64,000 nucleotides of DNA from an uncultured Caulobacterales bacterium (GCA_903837135.1 CAILTK010000020.1:1-64000); one strand, 5' to 3'; counted from the first letter of the stretch, positions 27,749-38,328 are shown. Notes: generated from the sequence alone by a model not told the origin. A program made the numbers and translations.

Positions 27749-28717
27749 ATGGCGATCAGAAGGTTCAGGGCGCAGGATCGAGCGCAACATCGGGCTTCGA
27801 TCCTGGGCGCCTGGATTTCGGCGGTGTCCGTCGCCGCCATGACCGCCGCGCCCGCGCTGGCCGAGACCCTCGGTCAGCCGACCGACAAGGCGATCGGTCT
27901 GCAGCCGTCCGGCGACGACCTGCGCGACACGGCCGCCTTCTTCCACAACGTGATCCTGTTCCCGGTCATCACGGTCATCTCGCTGTTCGTGCTCGTGCTG
28001 CTGGCGATCGTGGTCGTGCGCTTCAACAAGAAGAGCAATCCGGTGGCGGCGCGGTTCAGCCACAACACCCCGCTCGAGATCGTCTGGACCGTCGTGCCGG
28101 TGCTGATCCTGACGGTGATCGCGGCCTTCTCCTTCCCGCTGCTCTACAAGTACCACGACGAGCCCAAGCCCGACCTCACCGTCAAGGCGACCGGCAACCA
28201 GTGGTTCTGGTCGTACGAATACCCGGATCAGAAGGTCGCCGAATACACCTCCAACATCCTGCCGGAGGCCAAGGCGGGCTCGCTCTACAAGCTGGCCACC
28301 ACCGCGCCCCTGGTGGTGCCCGTGGGCAAGGTGACCAAGGTGCTGGTCACCGGCGCGGACGTGCTGCACGCCTTCTTCATCCCCGCCTTCGGCGTTCAGG
28401 TCACCGCCATCCCCGGCAAGGTCAACTCGGTCTGGTTCAAGCCGCGCACCGTCGGCACCTACTATGGCACCTGCAACGAGCTGTGCGGCGTCGACCACGC
28501 CTTCATGCCCATCGAGGTGAAGGTGGTCAGCCAGGCCGACTTCGACAGCTGGATCGCCGCCCACGCGACCAAGCCCGCGGCCGTCGCGGCGCCCGCCGCG
28601 CCATCGGCCGCGCCGCCTCCCGCGGCAGCCACGACCGCCGCTCCGGCGACCCCGACCGCCACGCCCGCATCCACGACCGGCCCGGCCGCGCCCCCCGCGG
28701 CGCCGGCCAAGGCCTGA
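27749..28717 (+). CDS. ctaC: Cytochrome c oxidase subunit II
   Basis: Product of 322 aa that carries the CuA centre and takes electrons from cytochrome c. There is a cleavable signal peptide (to APALAE, about residue 39), two membrane helices (FPVITVISLFVLVLLAIVVV and EIVWTVVPVLILTVIAAFSF) and a cupredoxin domain. The CuA ligands are in LHAFFIPAFG and the CNELCGVDHAFM cluster. The last 60 residues are a low-complexity Ala/Pro/Thr tail that is not needed for the fold. It is the first gene of the oxidase cluster, with ctaD 23 bp downstream. Confidence 0.96.
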   Translation: MAIRRFRAQDRAQHRASILGAWISAVSVAAMTAAPALAETLGQPTDKAIGLQPSGDDLRDTAAFFHNVILFPVITVISLFVLVLLAIVVVRFNKKSNPVAARFSHNTPLEIVWTVVPVLILTVIAAFSFPLLYKYHDEPKPDLTVKATGNQWFWSYEYPDQKVAEYTSNILPEAKAGSLYKLATTAPLVVPVGKVTKVLVTGADVLHAFFIPAFGVQVTAIPGKVNSVWFKPRTVGTYYGTCNELCGVDHAFMPIEVKVVSQADFDSWIAAHATKPAAVAAPAAPSAAPPPAAATTAAPATPTATPASTTGPAAPPAAPAKA

Positions 28718-28722
28718 GTTAG

Positions 28723-30414
<1,692 letters not shown>

Positions 30415-30463
30415 TTCGTCCCGCGCCGGGCTGGATCAGGCCCGTCCCTGAGCCTATGAAGAG

Positions 30464-30490
30464 CGCCTCGCCCGACCCTCGGGCGGGGCG
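30464..30490 (+). terminator. Strong hairpin between ctaD and ctaB (terminator or attenuator)
   Basis: A 12-bp stem with one G-U pair and a 3-base loop; core CGCCCGA-CCC-TCGGGCG. It is followed only by a weak T-containing stretch (TTCGAGTTT). It lies 50 bp after the ctaD stop and 19 bp before ctaB, so it could stabilise the ctaCD message or reduce readthrough to assembly genes. Confidence 0.5.
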
Positions 30491-30508
30491 TTCGAGTTTC
30501 CGGACCTC

Positions 30509-31471
30509 ATGACCGAAGCCAGCCTTTCCGACCTCGCCCCATCGCACGCCGCACCCGCCGGCTGGGGCGACTACCTCGCCCTGTTGAAGCCGCGGGTGAT
30601 GTCGCTCGTGGTGTTCACCGGACTGACCGGCCTGGTCTGCGCGGACACGCCGATGAACCCCTTGATGGCGGCCATCGCGGTCCTGTGCATCGCCGTCGGC
30701 GCCGGCGCCTCGGGCGCCCTCAACATGGCCTACGACGGCGACATCGACGCCCTAATGCGGCGCACGCGCGGCCGCCCGGTGGCGGCCGGCCGGATCAAGG
30801 CCGGCGACGCCGCGGCGTTCGGCGTCGTGCTGTCGGGATTCTCGGTCATGCTGATGGGCCTGGCGGTGAACCTGCTCGCCGCCGGCCTCCTGCTGTTCAC
30901 CATCGTGTTCTACGCGGTGATCTACACCATGGGGCTCAAGCGCCGGACGCCGCAGAACATCGTCATCGGCGGCGCCGCCGGCGCCCTGCCGCCGGTGATC
31001 GGCTGGGCCGCCGCCTCCGGGCACGCGCCGCTGAACGCCTGGCTGCTGTTCGCCATCATCTTCATGTGGACCCCGCCGCACTTCTGGGCCCTGGCGCTGA
31101 ACACCGGCGAGGACTACGCCAACGCCGGCGTGCCGATGATGCCTGTGGCCAAGGGGGCCAAGAGCACCCGGCTGCAGATCCTGATCTACAGCCTGATCCT
31201 GGTCCCGCTGGCGACGGCGCCGGTGTTCACCCGGCTCGGCCACATGCTCTACGCGGCGGTGGCCTTCGGCGGCGGCGCCGCCTTCCTGATCCTGGCGGTT
31301 CGCCTATGGCGCAGCCAGGCGGGCGAGCGCGCCGAGCCCGGCGCCGACGGGCTCTACGCCGTCAAACCCGGCGCGCGCGAAGCGCGCGACCTGTTCGCCT
31401 ACTCGATCCTCTATCTCACCCTGCTGTTCGCCGCCCTGCTGGCCGAGCATGCCGGGGGCCTGATCCGATGA
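30509..31471 (+). CDS. ctaB: Protohaem IX farnesyltransferase (haem O synthase)
   Basis: Polytopic UbiA-family prenyltransferase of 320 aa that converts haem b to haem o for the oxidase. The Asp-rich substrate site is NMAYDGDIDALMRRTRGRP and the second is around the TPPHFWALAL segment. Seven to nine membrane helices. The stop overlaps the next start (ATGA), so it is coupled to the small coxF-like gene. Confidence 0.96.
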   Translation: MTEASLSDLAPSHAAPAGWGDYLALLKPRVMSLVVFTGLTGLVCADTPMNPLMAAIAVLCIAVGAGASGALNMAYDGDIDALMRRTRGRPVAAGRIKAGDAAAFGVVLSGFSVMLMGLAVNLLAAGLLLFTIVFYAVIYTMGLKRRTPQNIVIGGAAGALPPVIGWAAASGHAPLNAWLLFAIIFMWTPPHFWALALNTGEDYANAGVPMMPVAKGAKSTRLQILIYSLILVPLATAPVFTRLGHMLYAAVAFGGGAAFLILAVRLWRSQAGERAEPGADGLYAVKPGAREARDLFAYSILYLTLLFAALLAEHAGGLIR

Positions 31472-31647
31472 GCATGACCGAGCCCGACCAGAACGACCCG
31501 TTCGCCGAGGGCGCGGCCGCGGCGAAGGCCCGGCGCATGCGCTCGGTGATGATCGCCGTCGTCCTCGTCGCCTTCGTGATCATCGTCTTCGCCGTGACCA
31601 TGCTGAAGCTGACTGCCAACGCCACCCATGTCGTTCCGCAAACCTGA
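31468..31647 (+). CDS. Small membrane protein of the oxidase cluster (CoxF-like)
   Basis: Product of 59 aa: polar N-terminus, one membrane helix (SVMIAVVLVAFVIIVFAVTML) and a short outer tail. A protein of this size and topology commonly lies between ctaB and ctaG in alphaproteobacteria and is called CoxF. Start is ATG at 31468 overlapping the ctaB stop; its 3' end overlaps ctaG by 20 nt. Its biochemical role is not established. Confidence 0.8.
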   Translation: MSMTEPDQNDPFAEGAAAAKARRMRSVMIAVVLVAFVIIVFAVTMLKLTANATHVVPQT

Positions 31648-32233
31648 CGATCGCAAGCTCAACCCCGCCGCCCGCCGCAACCTGGTCGCGGCGATATGCG
31701 CGGTGGTCGCCGTGGCCATGGTCGGCGCGGCCTTCGCCGCCGTCCCCTTCTATCGGGCTTTCTGCCAGGCCACTGGCTTCGACGGCACGCCGCGGCGCGC
31801 GACGGCCGGACCCGTCGGCGACGCCGGCGACCGGACCATCGGCGTCCGCTTCGACACCAATGTCCGCGACCTGCCGTGGACGCTGACGCCGCAGGAGAAC
31901 AGCCAGACCGTGCGGGTCGGGCGGACGCAGCTGGCCTACTTCACCATCGCCAACAACGGCGACCGGGCTATGACCGGCCGCGCCACCTACAATGTTTCGC
32001 CGGAATCGGCGGCGCAGTACTTCACCAAACTGCAGTGCTTCTGCTTTTCGGATCAGACCCTGCCGGCGCACACCTCCCGGACGTTTCCGGTGGTCTATTA
32101 CGTGGACTCGAGGTTCGCGGCCGATCCCGACACCCGGCCGCTGTCGGTGCTGACGCTCAGCTACACCATGTTCCCCGCGCCGGCCGCCAAACCGTCCGGA
32201 GTCCAACCGTCCGGGGCCAGGCCGACGCGCTGA
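31628..32233 (+). CDS. ctaG: Cytochrome c oxidase assembly protein CtaG/Cox11
   Basis: Copper chaperone of 201 aa that inserts CuB into subunit I. One N-terminal membrane anchor (LVAAICAVVAVAMVGAAFAAVPFY), the FCQATGFDGTP motif and the copper-binding CFCF (KLQCFCFSDQTL) in an Ig-like periplasmic domain. The Pro/Ser-rich C-terminal tail is longer than average. Its ATG at 31628 lies inside the coxF-like gene. No ctaE follows: the next gene is convergent. Confidence 0.95.
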   Translation: MSFRKPDDRKLNPAARRNLVAAICAVVAVAMVGAAFAAVPFYRAFCQATGFDGTPRRATAGPVGDAGDRTIGVRFDTNVRDLPWTLTPQENSQTVRVGRTQLAYFTIANNGDRAMTGRATYNVSPESAAQYFTKLQCFCFSDQTLPAHTSRTFPVVYYVDSRFAADPDTRPLSVLTLSYTMFPAPAAKPSGVQPSGARPTR

Positions 32234-32242
32234 GCCGCGCCG

Positions 32243-33001
32243 TCACGCCGCAAAGGCGGCCGCCAGGGTGTCGGTGAAGAAGGCGCGAACCTGCGCGGTA
32301 TGCTCCGCATGATAGCGGCTCCGCGGGTCGGCGGCGTCCGGATCGTCAAAGGAATGGGTCGCGCCCTCGAGCGTCAGGATCTCCACCTCGAGCCCGTCGC
32401 GCGAGAGACGGTCCAGCGCGCGTCGCGGCAGGAGCTGGCCGGCGACGGCGTCCCGCGTGCCGAGCACCGCCGCGACCTTGGGCCGATGGTCGCCCCATCC
32501 GCGGCGGGCGGTCAGGCTGGGCGGACCGGCGTATGGATAGACCAGAAAGGCCGCGCGCAGGGCGTCGAGCCGGTCGGGGCGTCCATCGATCAGGCCGCAG
32601 GCCGGATAGGCGCCGGCGAGGGCGTCCATGATGGTCCAGGCGCCGTGACTCCAGCCCGCGGCGGCGACGCGGTCCGGATCGGCCCATGACTGGGTCTCCA
32701 GCCAGTGGAGGGCGGCGAACAGATCGGCCGAGCGCTCGGCGCCGCGGAGCGCCAGACCGGTGCAGACGGTCATCTGCGCCACATGCCGAGGGATACGCCG
32801 CGGCGCGAAGCTGTCGACGATCAGCGAGGCGTATCCATGCGCCTTGGCCGCCTCGGCGTAGGTGTCGTGCAGGGGCTGGCGGCCGCCGCAGCCATGCAGC
32901 TGGATCACCACCGGGTGCGGGCCCGGTCCGTCGGGCCGGTGCAGGGTGAAGTGCGGCGCGAGGCGGGCGAGGTGCTCGTCAATGGGAACCGGCCTGGGCA
33001 T
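32243..33001 (-). CDS. Dienelactone-hydrolase-family alpha/beta hydrolase
   Basis: Product of 252 aa with the alpha/beta hydrolase fold: oxyanion region IQLHGCGG, nucleophile elbow AAGWSHGAW and catalytic His in EGATHSFDD. A Cys follows TGLALRG rather than being the nucleophile. I start at ATG 33001 (MPRPVPIDEHLARL); the frame stays open much further upstream but there it runs into rpsU, so the long version is artefactual. It converges on ctaG with a 9-bp gap. Substrate unknown; members act on lactones and esters. Confidence 0.82.
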   Translation of the reverse strand: MPRPVPIDEHLARLAPHFTLHRPDGPGPHPVVIQLHGCGGRQPLHDTYAEAAKAHGYASLIVDSFAPRRIPRHVAQMTVCTGLALRGAERSADLFAALHWLETQSWADPDRVAAAGWSHGAWTIMDALAGAYPACGLIDGRPDRLDALRAAFLVYPYAGPPSLTARRGWGDHRPKVAAVLGTRDAVAGQLLPRRALDRLSRDGLEVEILTLEGATHSFDDPDAADPRSRYHAEHTAQVRAFFTDTLAAAFAA

Positions 33002-33089
33002 GGCCGGACTGTCCACGCCAGGCCCTGCCAGGGCAAGCCGTGAGTCCACGAACGCCGCGGAGCGGGACAGTAAAAAGGAGCCAGACAGC

Positions 33090-33114
33090 AAAAAGGGGAC
33101 GGCGAACCGTCCCC
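33090..33114 (-). terminator. Intrinsic terminator of rpsU
   Basis: Perfect 8-bp GC-rich stem GGGGACGG-TTCG-CCGTCCCC followed by TTTTT on the minus strand. It is a textbook rho-independent terminator, 40 bp beyond the rpsU stop. The UUCG tetraloop adds stability. Confidence 0.92.
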
Positions 33115-33153
33115 CGTCAGCCAGCTCCGGCGCGGCCGAAGCCGCCGGCCATG

Positions 33154-33390
33154 CTACTTGCGAACCTTGGGCTTGGGCGGCGGCAGCAGCCCTTCGCGCT
33201 GCATGCGCTTGCGGGCCAGCTTGCGGGCCCGACGGACGGCTTCCGCCTTCTGGCGGGCCCGCTTCTCGGAGGGCTTCTCGTAGTGCACGTGCCGCTTCAT
33301 CTCGCGGAAGGTGCCCTCGCGCTGCATCTTCTTCTTCAGCGCCTTGAGGGCCTGGTCGACATTGTTGTCGCGAACGAAAATCTGAACGAT
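33154..33390 (-). CDS. rpsU: 30S ribosomal protein S21, apparent ATC start codon
   Basis: Small-subunit protein of 78 aa. The second to sixth residues VQIFV lead into [19 protein letters not shown], and the body is Lys/Arg-rich ([20 protein letters not shown]) ending PKPKVRK, as in Caulobacterales S21. The codon at the expected start is ATC at 33390, with AGGAGG 8 nt upstream. The frame upstream stays open for over 100 bp but has no ATG, GTG or TTG, and the first in-frame ATG is at codon 22, after essential conserved residues. The coq9 gene is divergent. Starting at ATC would make this gene dependent on a codon normally discriminated against by IF3. Confidence 0.9.
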   Translation of the reverse strand: MVQIFVRDNNVDQALKALKKKMQREGTFREMKRHVHYEKPSEKRARQKAEAVRRARKLARKRMQREGLLPPPKPKVRK

Positions 33391-33626
33391 GGCTAGGCCC
33401 TCCTCTGGACCTTCGCGATGACCGGGCGTCCTGACCCGGTGGTTGGCGAAAAAACGGGGACACGCCCGGAAGGGGGTCCTGCCGTGCTGAGCGCGGGCAG
33501 ATAGCAGAGCAGACCTGCCATGTCCATGCTCACCGTGGCGGGCGCGGACGCCTTTCCTTCACACCCGCCGGACGGGAACGACCACGGCGCGTTGGCGGCG
33601 ACGCGTCCTTGGCGCATAGTGAGGGT

Positions 33627-34310
33627 ATGCCGAACGCCGCCTCCCAGGACTGGGCCTCCGACACCGAAGAGCGCCTGCTGGACGCCGCGGTCCGCCTCGC
33701 GCCCGAGTTCGGCTGGGACGGTCCTCTGGTGCGGCGGATCGGCCGGGAGACCGGTCTCTCGGATGCGGACGTCGAACTGCTTCTGCCCAAGGGCGCGTCC
33801 GATCTCAGCGCCCTCTTGTCCCGCCGTCACGACCGGCGGGCGCTGGCGGCGCTGCAGGGGATCGACGCGGCCCAGCTGAAGGTGCGCGAACGGATCCACG
33901 CCGCCGTCGAGGCGCGGATCGAGGCGGCGATGGCCGACGAGGCGGCGGTGAAGGCCTCCGGACGACACCTCGCCGCGCCGGCGCGCCTGCCGCTGGCGCT
34001 GCGCCTTGGCTGGGAGAGCGCGGACAGGCTGTGGCGCTGGGCCGGCGACGAGGCGACGGACGAAAACCACTATTCGAAGCGGGCGATCCTGGCGACCGTC
34101 CTCGCCACCACCCTGGCGGCGCGGATGATGGGCGGACATGAATATGCCCGCAAACACCTGTCGGCCCGCATCGACCAGGTCATGGCGTTCGAGAAGTGGA
34201 AGGCCGCCCGCGCGCCCAGGCCCTCCGCGTGGGGCGAGGCCGCGGCCGGTCTGTTCGGCCGGATGCGCTATGGTCCGCGTCCGTCGACGCCCGCTCCACC
34301 GGCGTCTTGA
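33627..34310 (+). CDS. COQ9-family ubiquinone biosynthesis protein
   Basis: Product of 227 aa. The N-terminal third has the TetR-like helix-turn-helix fold typical of COQ9 ([25 protein letters not shown]), and the C-terminal part is the lipid-binding COQ9 domain ([31 protein letters not shown]). In mitochondria COQ9 presents quinone precursors to hydroxylases; alphaproteobacterial homologues are assumed to do the same. I use ATG 33627, with GAGGG just ahead; the longer TTG start at 33609 is less likely. It is coupled to the Nudix gene by TTGA overlap. Confidence 0.85.
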   Translation: MPNAASQDWASDTEERLLDAAVRLAPEFGWDGPLVRRIGRETGLSDADVELLLPKGASDLSALLSRRHDRRALAALQGIDAAQLKVRERIHAAVEARIEAAMADEAAVKASGRHLAAPARLPLALRLGWESADRLWRWAGDEATDENHYSKRAILATVLATTLAARMMGGHEYARKHLSARIDQVMAFEKWKAARAPRPSAWGEAAAGLFGRMRYGPRPSTPAPPAS

Positions 34311-34723
34311 GCCCGACCGACGATCCGCGCCGGCCGACGCCATGCGCCGGCGTGGTCTGCCTGCGCGGCGACAGCGTGCTGCTGATCCGCCGCGGCGCGC
34401 CGCCGCGCGAGGGTCAGTGGTCGATCCCGGGCGGACGGATCGAGGCGGGTGAAACCGCCGCCGCGGCCGCGCTCCGCGAGCTCCGGGAGGAGACGGGGGT
34501 CGAGGCCGAACTGCTGGGCCTGGTCGACGTCGTCGACTATATCGCACCCGAGCGCCACTATGTGCTGATCGACTACGCCGCCCGCTGGGTGTCCGGCGAA
34601 CCCGTGGCCGGCGACGACGCCGCCGACGCCCGCTTCGTTCCCCTCGACGACGTGCGTGAGCTCGGCCTCTGGGACGAGACCGTGCGTGTCATCCTGCAGG
34701 CCTACCTCGCGTACGGGACTTGA
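34307..34723 (+). CDS. Nudix hydrolase
   Basis: Product of about 138 aa that hydrolyses a nucleoside diphosphate linked to another moiety. The Nudix box is complete: [18 protein letters not shown] followed directly by REETGV. It begins [28 protein letters not shown], resembling ADP-ribose pyrophosphatase or MutT-like members. The start is TTG at 34307, overlapping the coq9 stop (TTGA). Upstream in-frame ATG/GTG codons lie inside coq9. Substrate unknown. Confidence 0.85.
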   Translation: MSPTDDPRRPTPCAGVVCLRGDSVLLIRRGAPPREGQWSIPGGRIEAGETAAAAALRELREETGVEAELLGLVDVVDYIAPERHYVLIDYAARWVSGEPVAGDDAADARFVPLDDVRELGLWDETVRVILQAYLAYGT

Positions 34724-34781
34724 CGCCCCGTTCCGCGCCGCCATGGTTCGCCCGCAAACAAGATCGGGAGCGAGACGCGCC

Positions 34782-35567
34782 ATGGCCTACAAACCCTTCG
34801 ACCTGACCGGCAAGACGGTCCTCGTCACCGGCGGCAACGGCGGCATCGGCTACGGCATGGCCGAAGCCCTGGCCCAGTCCGGCGCCGACGTGGCGATCTG
34901 GGGCTCCAACCCCGACAAGACCAAGGCCGCCGAGGAGACGCTGGCCGCGATCGGCGGCAAGGTGTTCTCCCGCGTGGTCGACGTGGCCGACGAGCAGGCC
35001 GTGGTCGAAGGCATGGCCGCCACCGCCGCATGGACCGGCCGGCTCGACTGCGTGATCGCCAACGCCGGCATCGGCCTGGGGTCGCCCTCCTTCATCGAGA
35101 TGACCACCGAGACCTATCGCAAGGTGCTGTCGGTCAACCTCGACGGCGTCTTCTTCACCTTCCGCGAAGCCTGCCGGCACATGGTCGAGCGCGCCAAGAC
35201 CACGGGCGAGAAGGGCGGCTCCATCGTCGGCGTCGCCTCCCTGGCCGCCACCGAGGGCGCGGCCCGCAACGAGGCCTACGCCGCCACCAAGGGCGGGGTG
35301 ATCTCCATGGTCAAGTCCGTGGCCGTGGAGCACGCGCGCTGGGGCATCCGCGCCAACGCCATCCAGCCCGGCTGGATCGCCACCGACATGACCGCCGGCG
35401 CCCAGGCCTCATCCGCCTTCGCCGAGAAGGTGATCCCGCGCGTGCCGGCGCGGCGCTGGGGCGAACCGGCCGACTTCGGCGGCGTCGCCGTCTATCTCGC
35501 GTCGGACGCCTCGTCCTACCACTCGGGCGACAGCTTCATCATCGACGGCGGCTACACCGTCTTCTGA
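34782..35567 (+). CDS. SDR-family oxidoreductase
   Basis: NAD(P)-dependent reductase/dehydrogenase of 261 aa: TGGNGGIGYG cofactor motif, NAG in CVIANAGIG, catalytic YAATK (AYAATKGG) and C-terminal SFIIDGGYTVF. I start at ATG 34782, preceded by GGGAG; longer frames run into the Nudix gene. The next gene starts within its stop (TGATG). Its substrate cannot be assigned. Confidence 0.85.
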   Translation: MAYKPFDLTGKTVLVTGGNGGIGYGMAEALAQSGADVAIWGSNPDKTKAAEETLAAIGGKVFSRVVDVADEQAVVEGMAATAAWTGRLDCVIANAGIGLGSPSFIEMTTETYRKVLSVNLDGVFFTFREACRHMVERAKTTGEKGGSIVGVASLAATEGAARNEAYAATKGGVISMVKSVAVEHARWGIRANAIQPGWIATDMTAGAQASSAFAEKVIPRVPARRWGEPADFGGVAVYLASDASSYHSGDSFIIDGGYTVF

Positions 35568-35959
35568 TGGGGACGCCGCGCGGCCTTCGCATCGGCGCGG
35601 CGCTGGCGATCCTCGCGCAGACCGCCTGGGTCGCCCCGGCCGGCGCCGCCCAGGCCGTGCGCGGGCCGGAACAGCGCCAGGCGCTGATCGACCTCGCCTT
35701 CGTGCTCGGAGAGGCGCACGCCCTGCATCGGACCTGCGCCGGCCCGACGGACGACACCTGGCGCGGGCGCATGCGGACCCTGCTGCAGGTCGAAGCGCCG
35801 CCCGAGAGCCTGAAGACGAAACTGACGGAGAGTTTCAACGCCGGCTTTTCGGCCAAGGACGCCCAGGCCAAGGACTGCAAGGCCGCCTCGGAGCTCGAGG
35901 CCAAGCTGGCCCGGCGGGGGGCCGAACTGGCGCGCCGGCTGTCGGCGAACTCGCCCTGA
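35567..35959 (+). CDS. TIGR02301-family exported protein
   Basis: Product of 130 aa with a signal peptide (basic MGTPRGLR, hydrophobic AALAILAQTAW, cleavage near AGAAQA). The mature part is helical (QRQALIDLAFVLGEAHALH, then LKTKLTESFNAGF). It has two Cys, in HRTCAGP and AKDCKAAS. It looks like the alphaproteobacterial TIGR02301 family of unknown function. Start ATG at 35567 overlaps the upstream SDR stop. Confidence 0.75.
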   Translation: MGTPRGLRIGAALAILAQTAWVAPAGAAQAVRGPEQRQALIDLAFVLGEAHALHRTCAGPTDDTWRGRMRTLLQVEAPPESLKTKLTESFNAGFSAKDAQAKDCKAASELEAKLARRGAELARRLSANSP

Positions 35960-36048
35960 CAGAAAGTCGCAGGCCCCTGAGAGACGAATCCGCTAGGGTC
36001 CCGCTGCAGGGTCGTTAAAGTATTTTCAAGTTTGAGTGGCTGGGGCCC

Positions 36049-36603
36049 ATGCAGACGCTTCACGCGCTATACATCGAGAATCCGTTCTGGGTCTGGCTGG
36101 CTGTCGGCGCCGTTTTCGTGGGCCTCGACATCACCGTGGGCTCCGGAAAGCTGATCTGGGGCGGCGTGGCCGCCGCCGTGCTCGCCTTCGTCAATCTCGC
36201 CGGTGTCCGGCTGGGCTCCATGATCGAGCTCGGCGTGTTCGCCGTGGTGGTCGTCGGCGGCGTCCTGATCGCGTCCATGCCGTGGAGACCCCGCCCTTCG
36301 GCGGCCACGGCGCATGACGACGACCTGCCGCCGCCGGCCCGCCGCGCGCCGGCCCGGAAGGCGACGCGGGTCGAGCCGCCGGAAATTCCCGCGGCGGATG
36401 AACACCGCACGGCGCGACTGATCGGCCGGATCGGGCGAACCACGTCGGACTTCGCCAACGGGGTCGGGCGGGTCTGGATCGACGGCGCCGAATGGGGCGC
36501 CGAACTCGACGGCGCCGAGAGCCTGCCGTCGGATTCCCCGGTCAGGATCATGGGCGTCACCGGGGGCGTTCGCCTCCATGTCCGTAACGTGATGACCGGC
36601 TGA
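36049..36603 (+). CDS. NfeD-family membrane protein
   Basis: Product of 184 aa: two or three membrane helices in the first 80 residues, a disordered basic linker, and a C-terminal OB-fold (GRVWIDGAEWGAELDG, VRIMGVTGGVRLHVRN). Full NfeD proteins usually pair with an SPFH/stomatin partner gene, which is absent beside this one. Role probably in membrane microdomains or quality control; uncertain. Confidence 0.82.
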   Translation: MQTLHALYIENPFWVWLAVGAVFVGLDITVGSGKLIWGGVAAAVLAFVNLAGVRLGSMIELGVFAVVVVGGVLIASMPWRPRPSAATAHDDDLPPPARRAPARKATRVEPPEIPAADEHRTARLIGRIGRTTSDFANGVGRVWIDGAEWGAELDGAESLPSDSPVRIMGVTGGVRLHVRNVMTG

Positions 36604-36642
36604 AGCCGGACTCCGCGGCGCGGCCGGTTGGCGCCACAGCCT

Positions 36643-37626
36643 TCACAGGTCCGGCCGGATCACTGCCTTGCCGATCACCTGTCGGTCGGCGAGGAGGTCG
36701 AAGGCGTCGCGCCATCGCGCGAGCGGAAGCTCGGCGTGGACGCGCGGATGAATCCGGCCGGACCCCGCCAACTCGGCGACAGCGCGCGCATTCTCCCGCC
36801 CCCTGTCGGGGAACTGGCGGCCATACTCGCCGGCGCGCACGCCCATCACCGAGAAACCCTTGATCAACGGCATGTTGACCGAGACGGTCGGGATCCGGCC
36901 CGAGGTGAAGCCGACCACCAGCAGCCGGCCGTCGAAGGCGATGCAGCGGACGCTCTCGTCGAACACGTCGCCGCCGACCGGGTCGTAGATCACGTCGGCC
37001 CCGCGGCCTCCGGTCAGGGCCTTCACCTGCTCGCGGAAGCCGCCGGTCACGTTCACGACGGCGTCGGGCGCGTATTCGCGCTGGATCACCGCCAGCTTGT
37101 CGTCGGAGGCCGAGGCGGCGATCACCCGGGCGCCGAGCGCCTTGGCCAGGTCGACGGCGGCGAGGCCGACGCCGCCGGCGGCCCCGTGCACCAGCACCCA
37201 TTCGCCCGCCTGCAGACGGGCGCGCCGCACGAGCGCGACGTAGGCGGTCAGGTAGGCGGCCGGATAGGCGGCGGCCTCGGCGAAGCTCAGCCGGTCGGGC
37301 TTGGGGCTGAGCGCGGCCGTATCGAGCACGGCATACTCCGCGAATCCGCCGAGGCGGGCCCCCCCGACCACCGCGTCGCCGACCGCAAGGCCGCTCGCGC
37401 CTTCGCCCAGCGCCGCCACCTCGCCGGAGAGGTCGAGGCCGGGCGTGAACGGCAGCGGCGGCTTGAACTGGTACGCGCCCCGCGTCATCAGCAGGTCGGG
37501 GAAGTTCACCGACGCGGCGCGCACGCGGACCAGCGCCTGACCAGGCCCCGGCGCCGGCGTCGGCGCGTCGGCGATCTCGACACCGGCGAAGTCGGGCAGC
37601 AGTTCGCGGACGATCAGCGCCCGCAT
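36643..37626 (-). CDS. NADPH:quinone oxidoreductase-like MDR protein
   Basis: Zinc-free medium-chain reductase of 327 aa: RVRAASVNFPDLLMTRG, PGLDLSGEV, and the Rossmann motif GAAGGVGLAA. No zinc-ligand cysteine set is present, so it is a quinone reductase or crotonyl-type reductase rather than an alcohol dehydrogenase. I start at ATG 37626, which overlaps the stop of the TetR gene (TGATG); the longer form is inside the regulator. It is likely controlled by that regulator. Confidence 0.87.
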   Translation of the reverse strand: MRALIVRELLPDFAGVEIADAPTPAPGPGQALVRVRAASVNFPDLLMTRGAYQFKPPLPFTPGLDLSGEVAALGEGASGLAVGDAVVGGARLGGFAEYAVLDTAALSPKPDRLSFAEAAAYPAAYLTAYVALVRRARLQAGEWVLVHGAAGGVGLAAVDLAKALGARVIAASASDDKLAVIQREYAPDAVVNVTGGFREQVKALTGGRGADVIYDPVGGDVFDESVRCIAFDGRLLVVGFTSGRIPTVSVNMPLIKGFSVMGVRAGEYGRQFPDRGRENARAVAELAGSGRIHPRVHAELPLARWRDAFDLLADRQVIGKAVIRPDL

Positions 37627-38303
37627 CAGGCGTCGATCAGCGGCAGGGCCTTCACCCCGCCCTGGATCATCTGCAGGGCGAACTCGACCGCGCCGTCGAG
37701 ATTCAGCGGCCGGCGCGCGATCATCCGCTCGCACACCTCCCGGGCCACGCCGATACAGGCGGCCGCCAGATAGTCGGCGTCCACCCGCGGCGCGAGCCCG
37801 CGTTCGATCCCGTCGGCGATGACCGACTTGACCTCGTCATAGACCGCGCGCGCCTCCGGGCCGTCGACGCGCACGAGCGGATGCATCTGTTCTTCGGGCG
37901 GGCGCTCGAGCTGCCAGGCTTCGTGCTCATCGACGGAGAAGCGGAAATAGGCGGTGAGGGCGGCCCGCAGGAAGCTGTCGAAGTCGGTCGCCCGCGCGTA
38001 TTCACTGCGCAGGATCGGCTTGAAGCGGCGCGCGCCGTCGGCGGCCAGCGCCTCGTACACCTCCTCCTTGGAGCGGTAATAGTTGTAGAAGGCCCCGACC
38101 GAGAGCGGTGTGCGCCGGATGATGTCGCGCACACTCGCCGACTCGTAGCCCATTTCGGCGAAGACCGAACGCGCGGCGTCGAGAATGGCCGAGCGGTTGG
38201 CCCGCTTGGTCTCCTCCCGTTTGCCCCCCGACGCCTGCGAAGGGCGCGCCCCATGGCCGGGCGTCGCCTCTAGCGACGGCAGGGCCGACAGGTCATCAGC
38301 CAT
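37626..38303 (-). CDS. TetR-family transcriptional regulator
   Basis: Product of 225 aa. The DNA-binding domain at about residues 35-85 reads RSAILDAARSVFAEMGYES, then ASVRDIIRRTPLSVGAFYNYYRSKEE; the C-terminal ligand domain is not recognisable. The N-terminus has about 30 extra disordered residues before the HTH. It is coupled to the quinone reductase gene and probably autoregulates the pair in response to a lipophilic or quinone-like ligand. The ligand is a guess. Confidence 0.87.
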   Translation of the reverse strand: MADDLSALPSLEATPGHGARPSQASGGKREETKRANRSAILDAARSVFAEMGYESASVRDIIRRTPLSVGAFYNYYRSKEEVYEALAADGARRFKPILRSEYARATDFDSFLRAALTAYFRFSVDEHEAWQLERPPEEQMHPLVRVDGPEARAVYDEVKSVIADGIERGLAPRVDADYLAAACIGVAREVCERMIARRPLNLDGAVEFALQMIQGGVKALPLIDA

Positions 38304-38328
38304 GGCGTCTCCCTCCCGCCACAGAAAC

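Noticed and set aside
33002-33463. Upstream extension of the hydrolase gene frame
   Set aside because: It runs through the terminator and rpsU in another frame; ATG 33001 gives the proper domain start.
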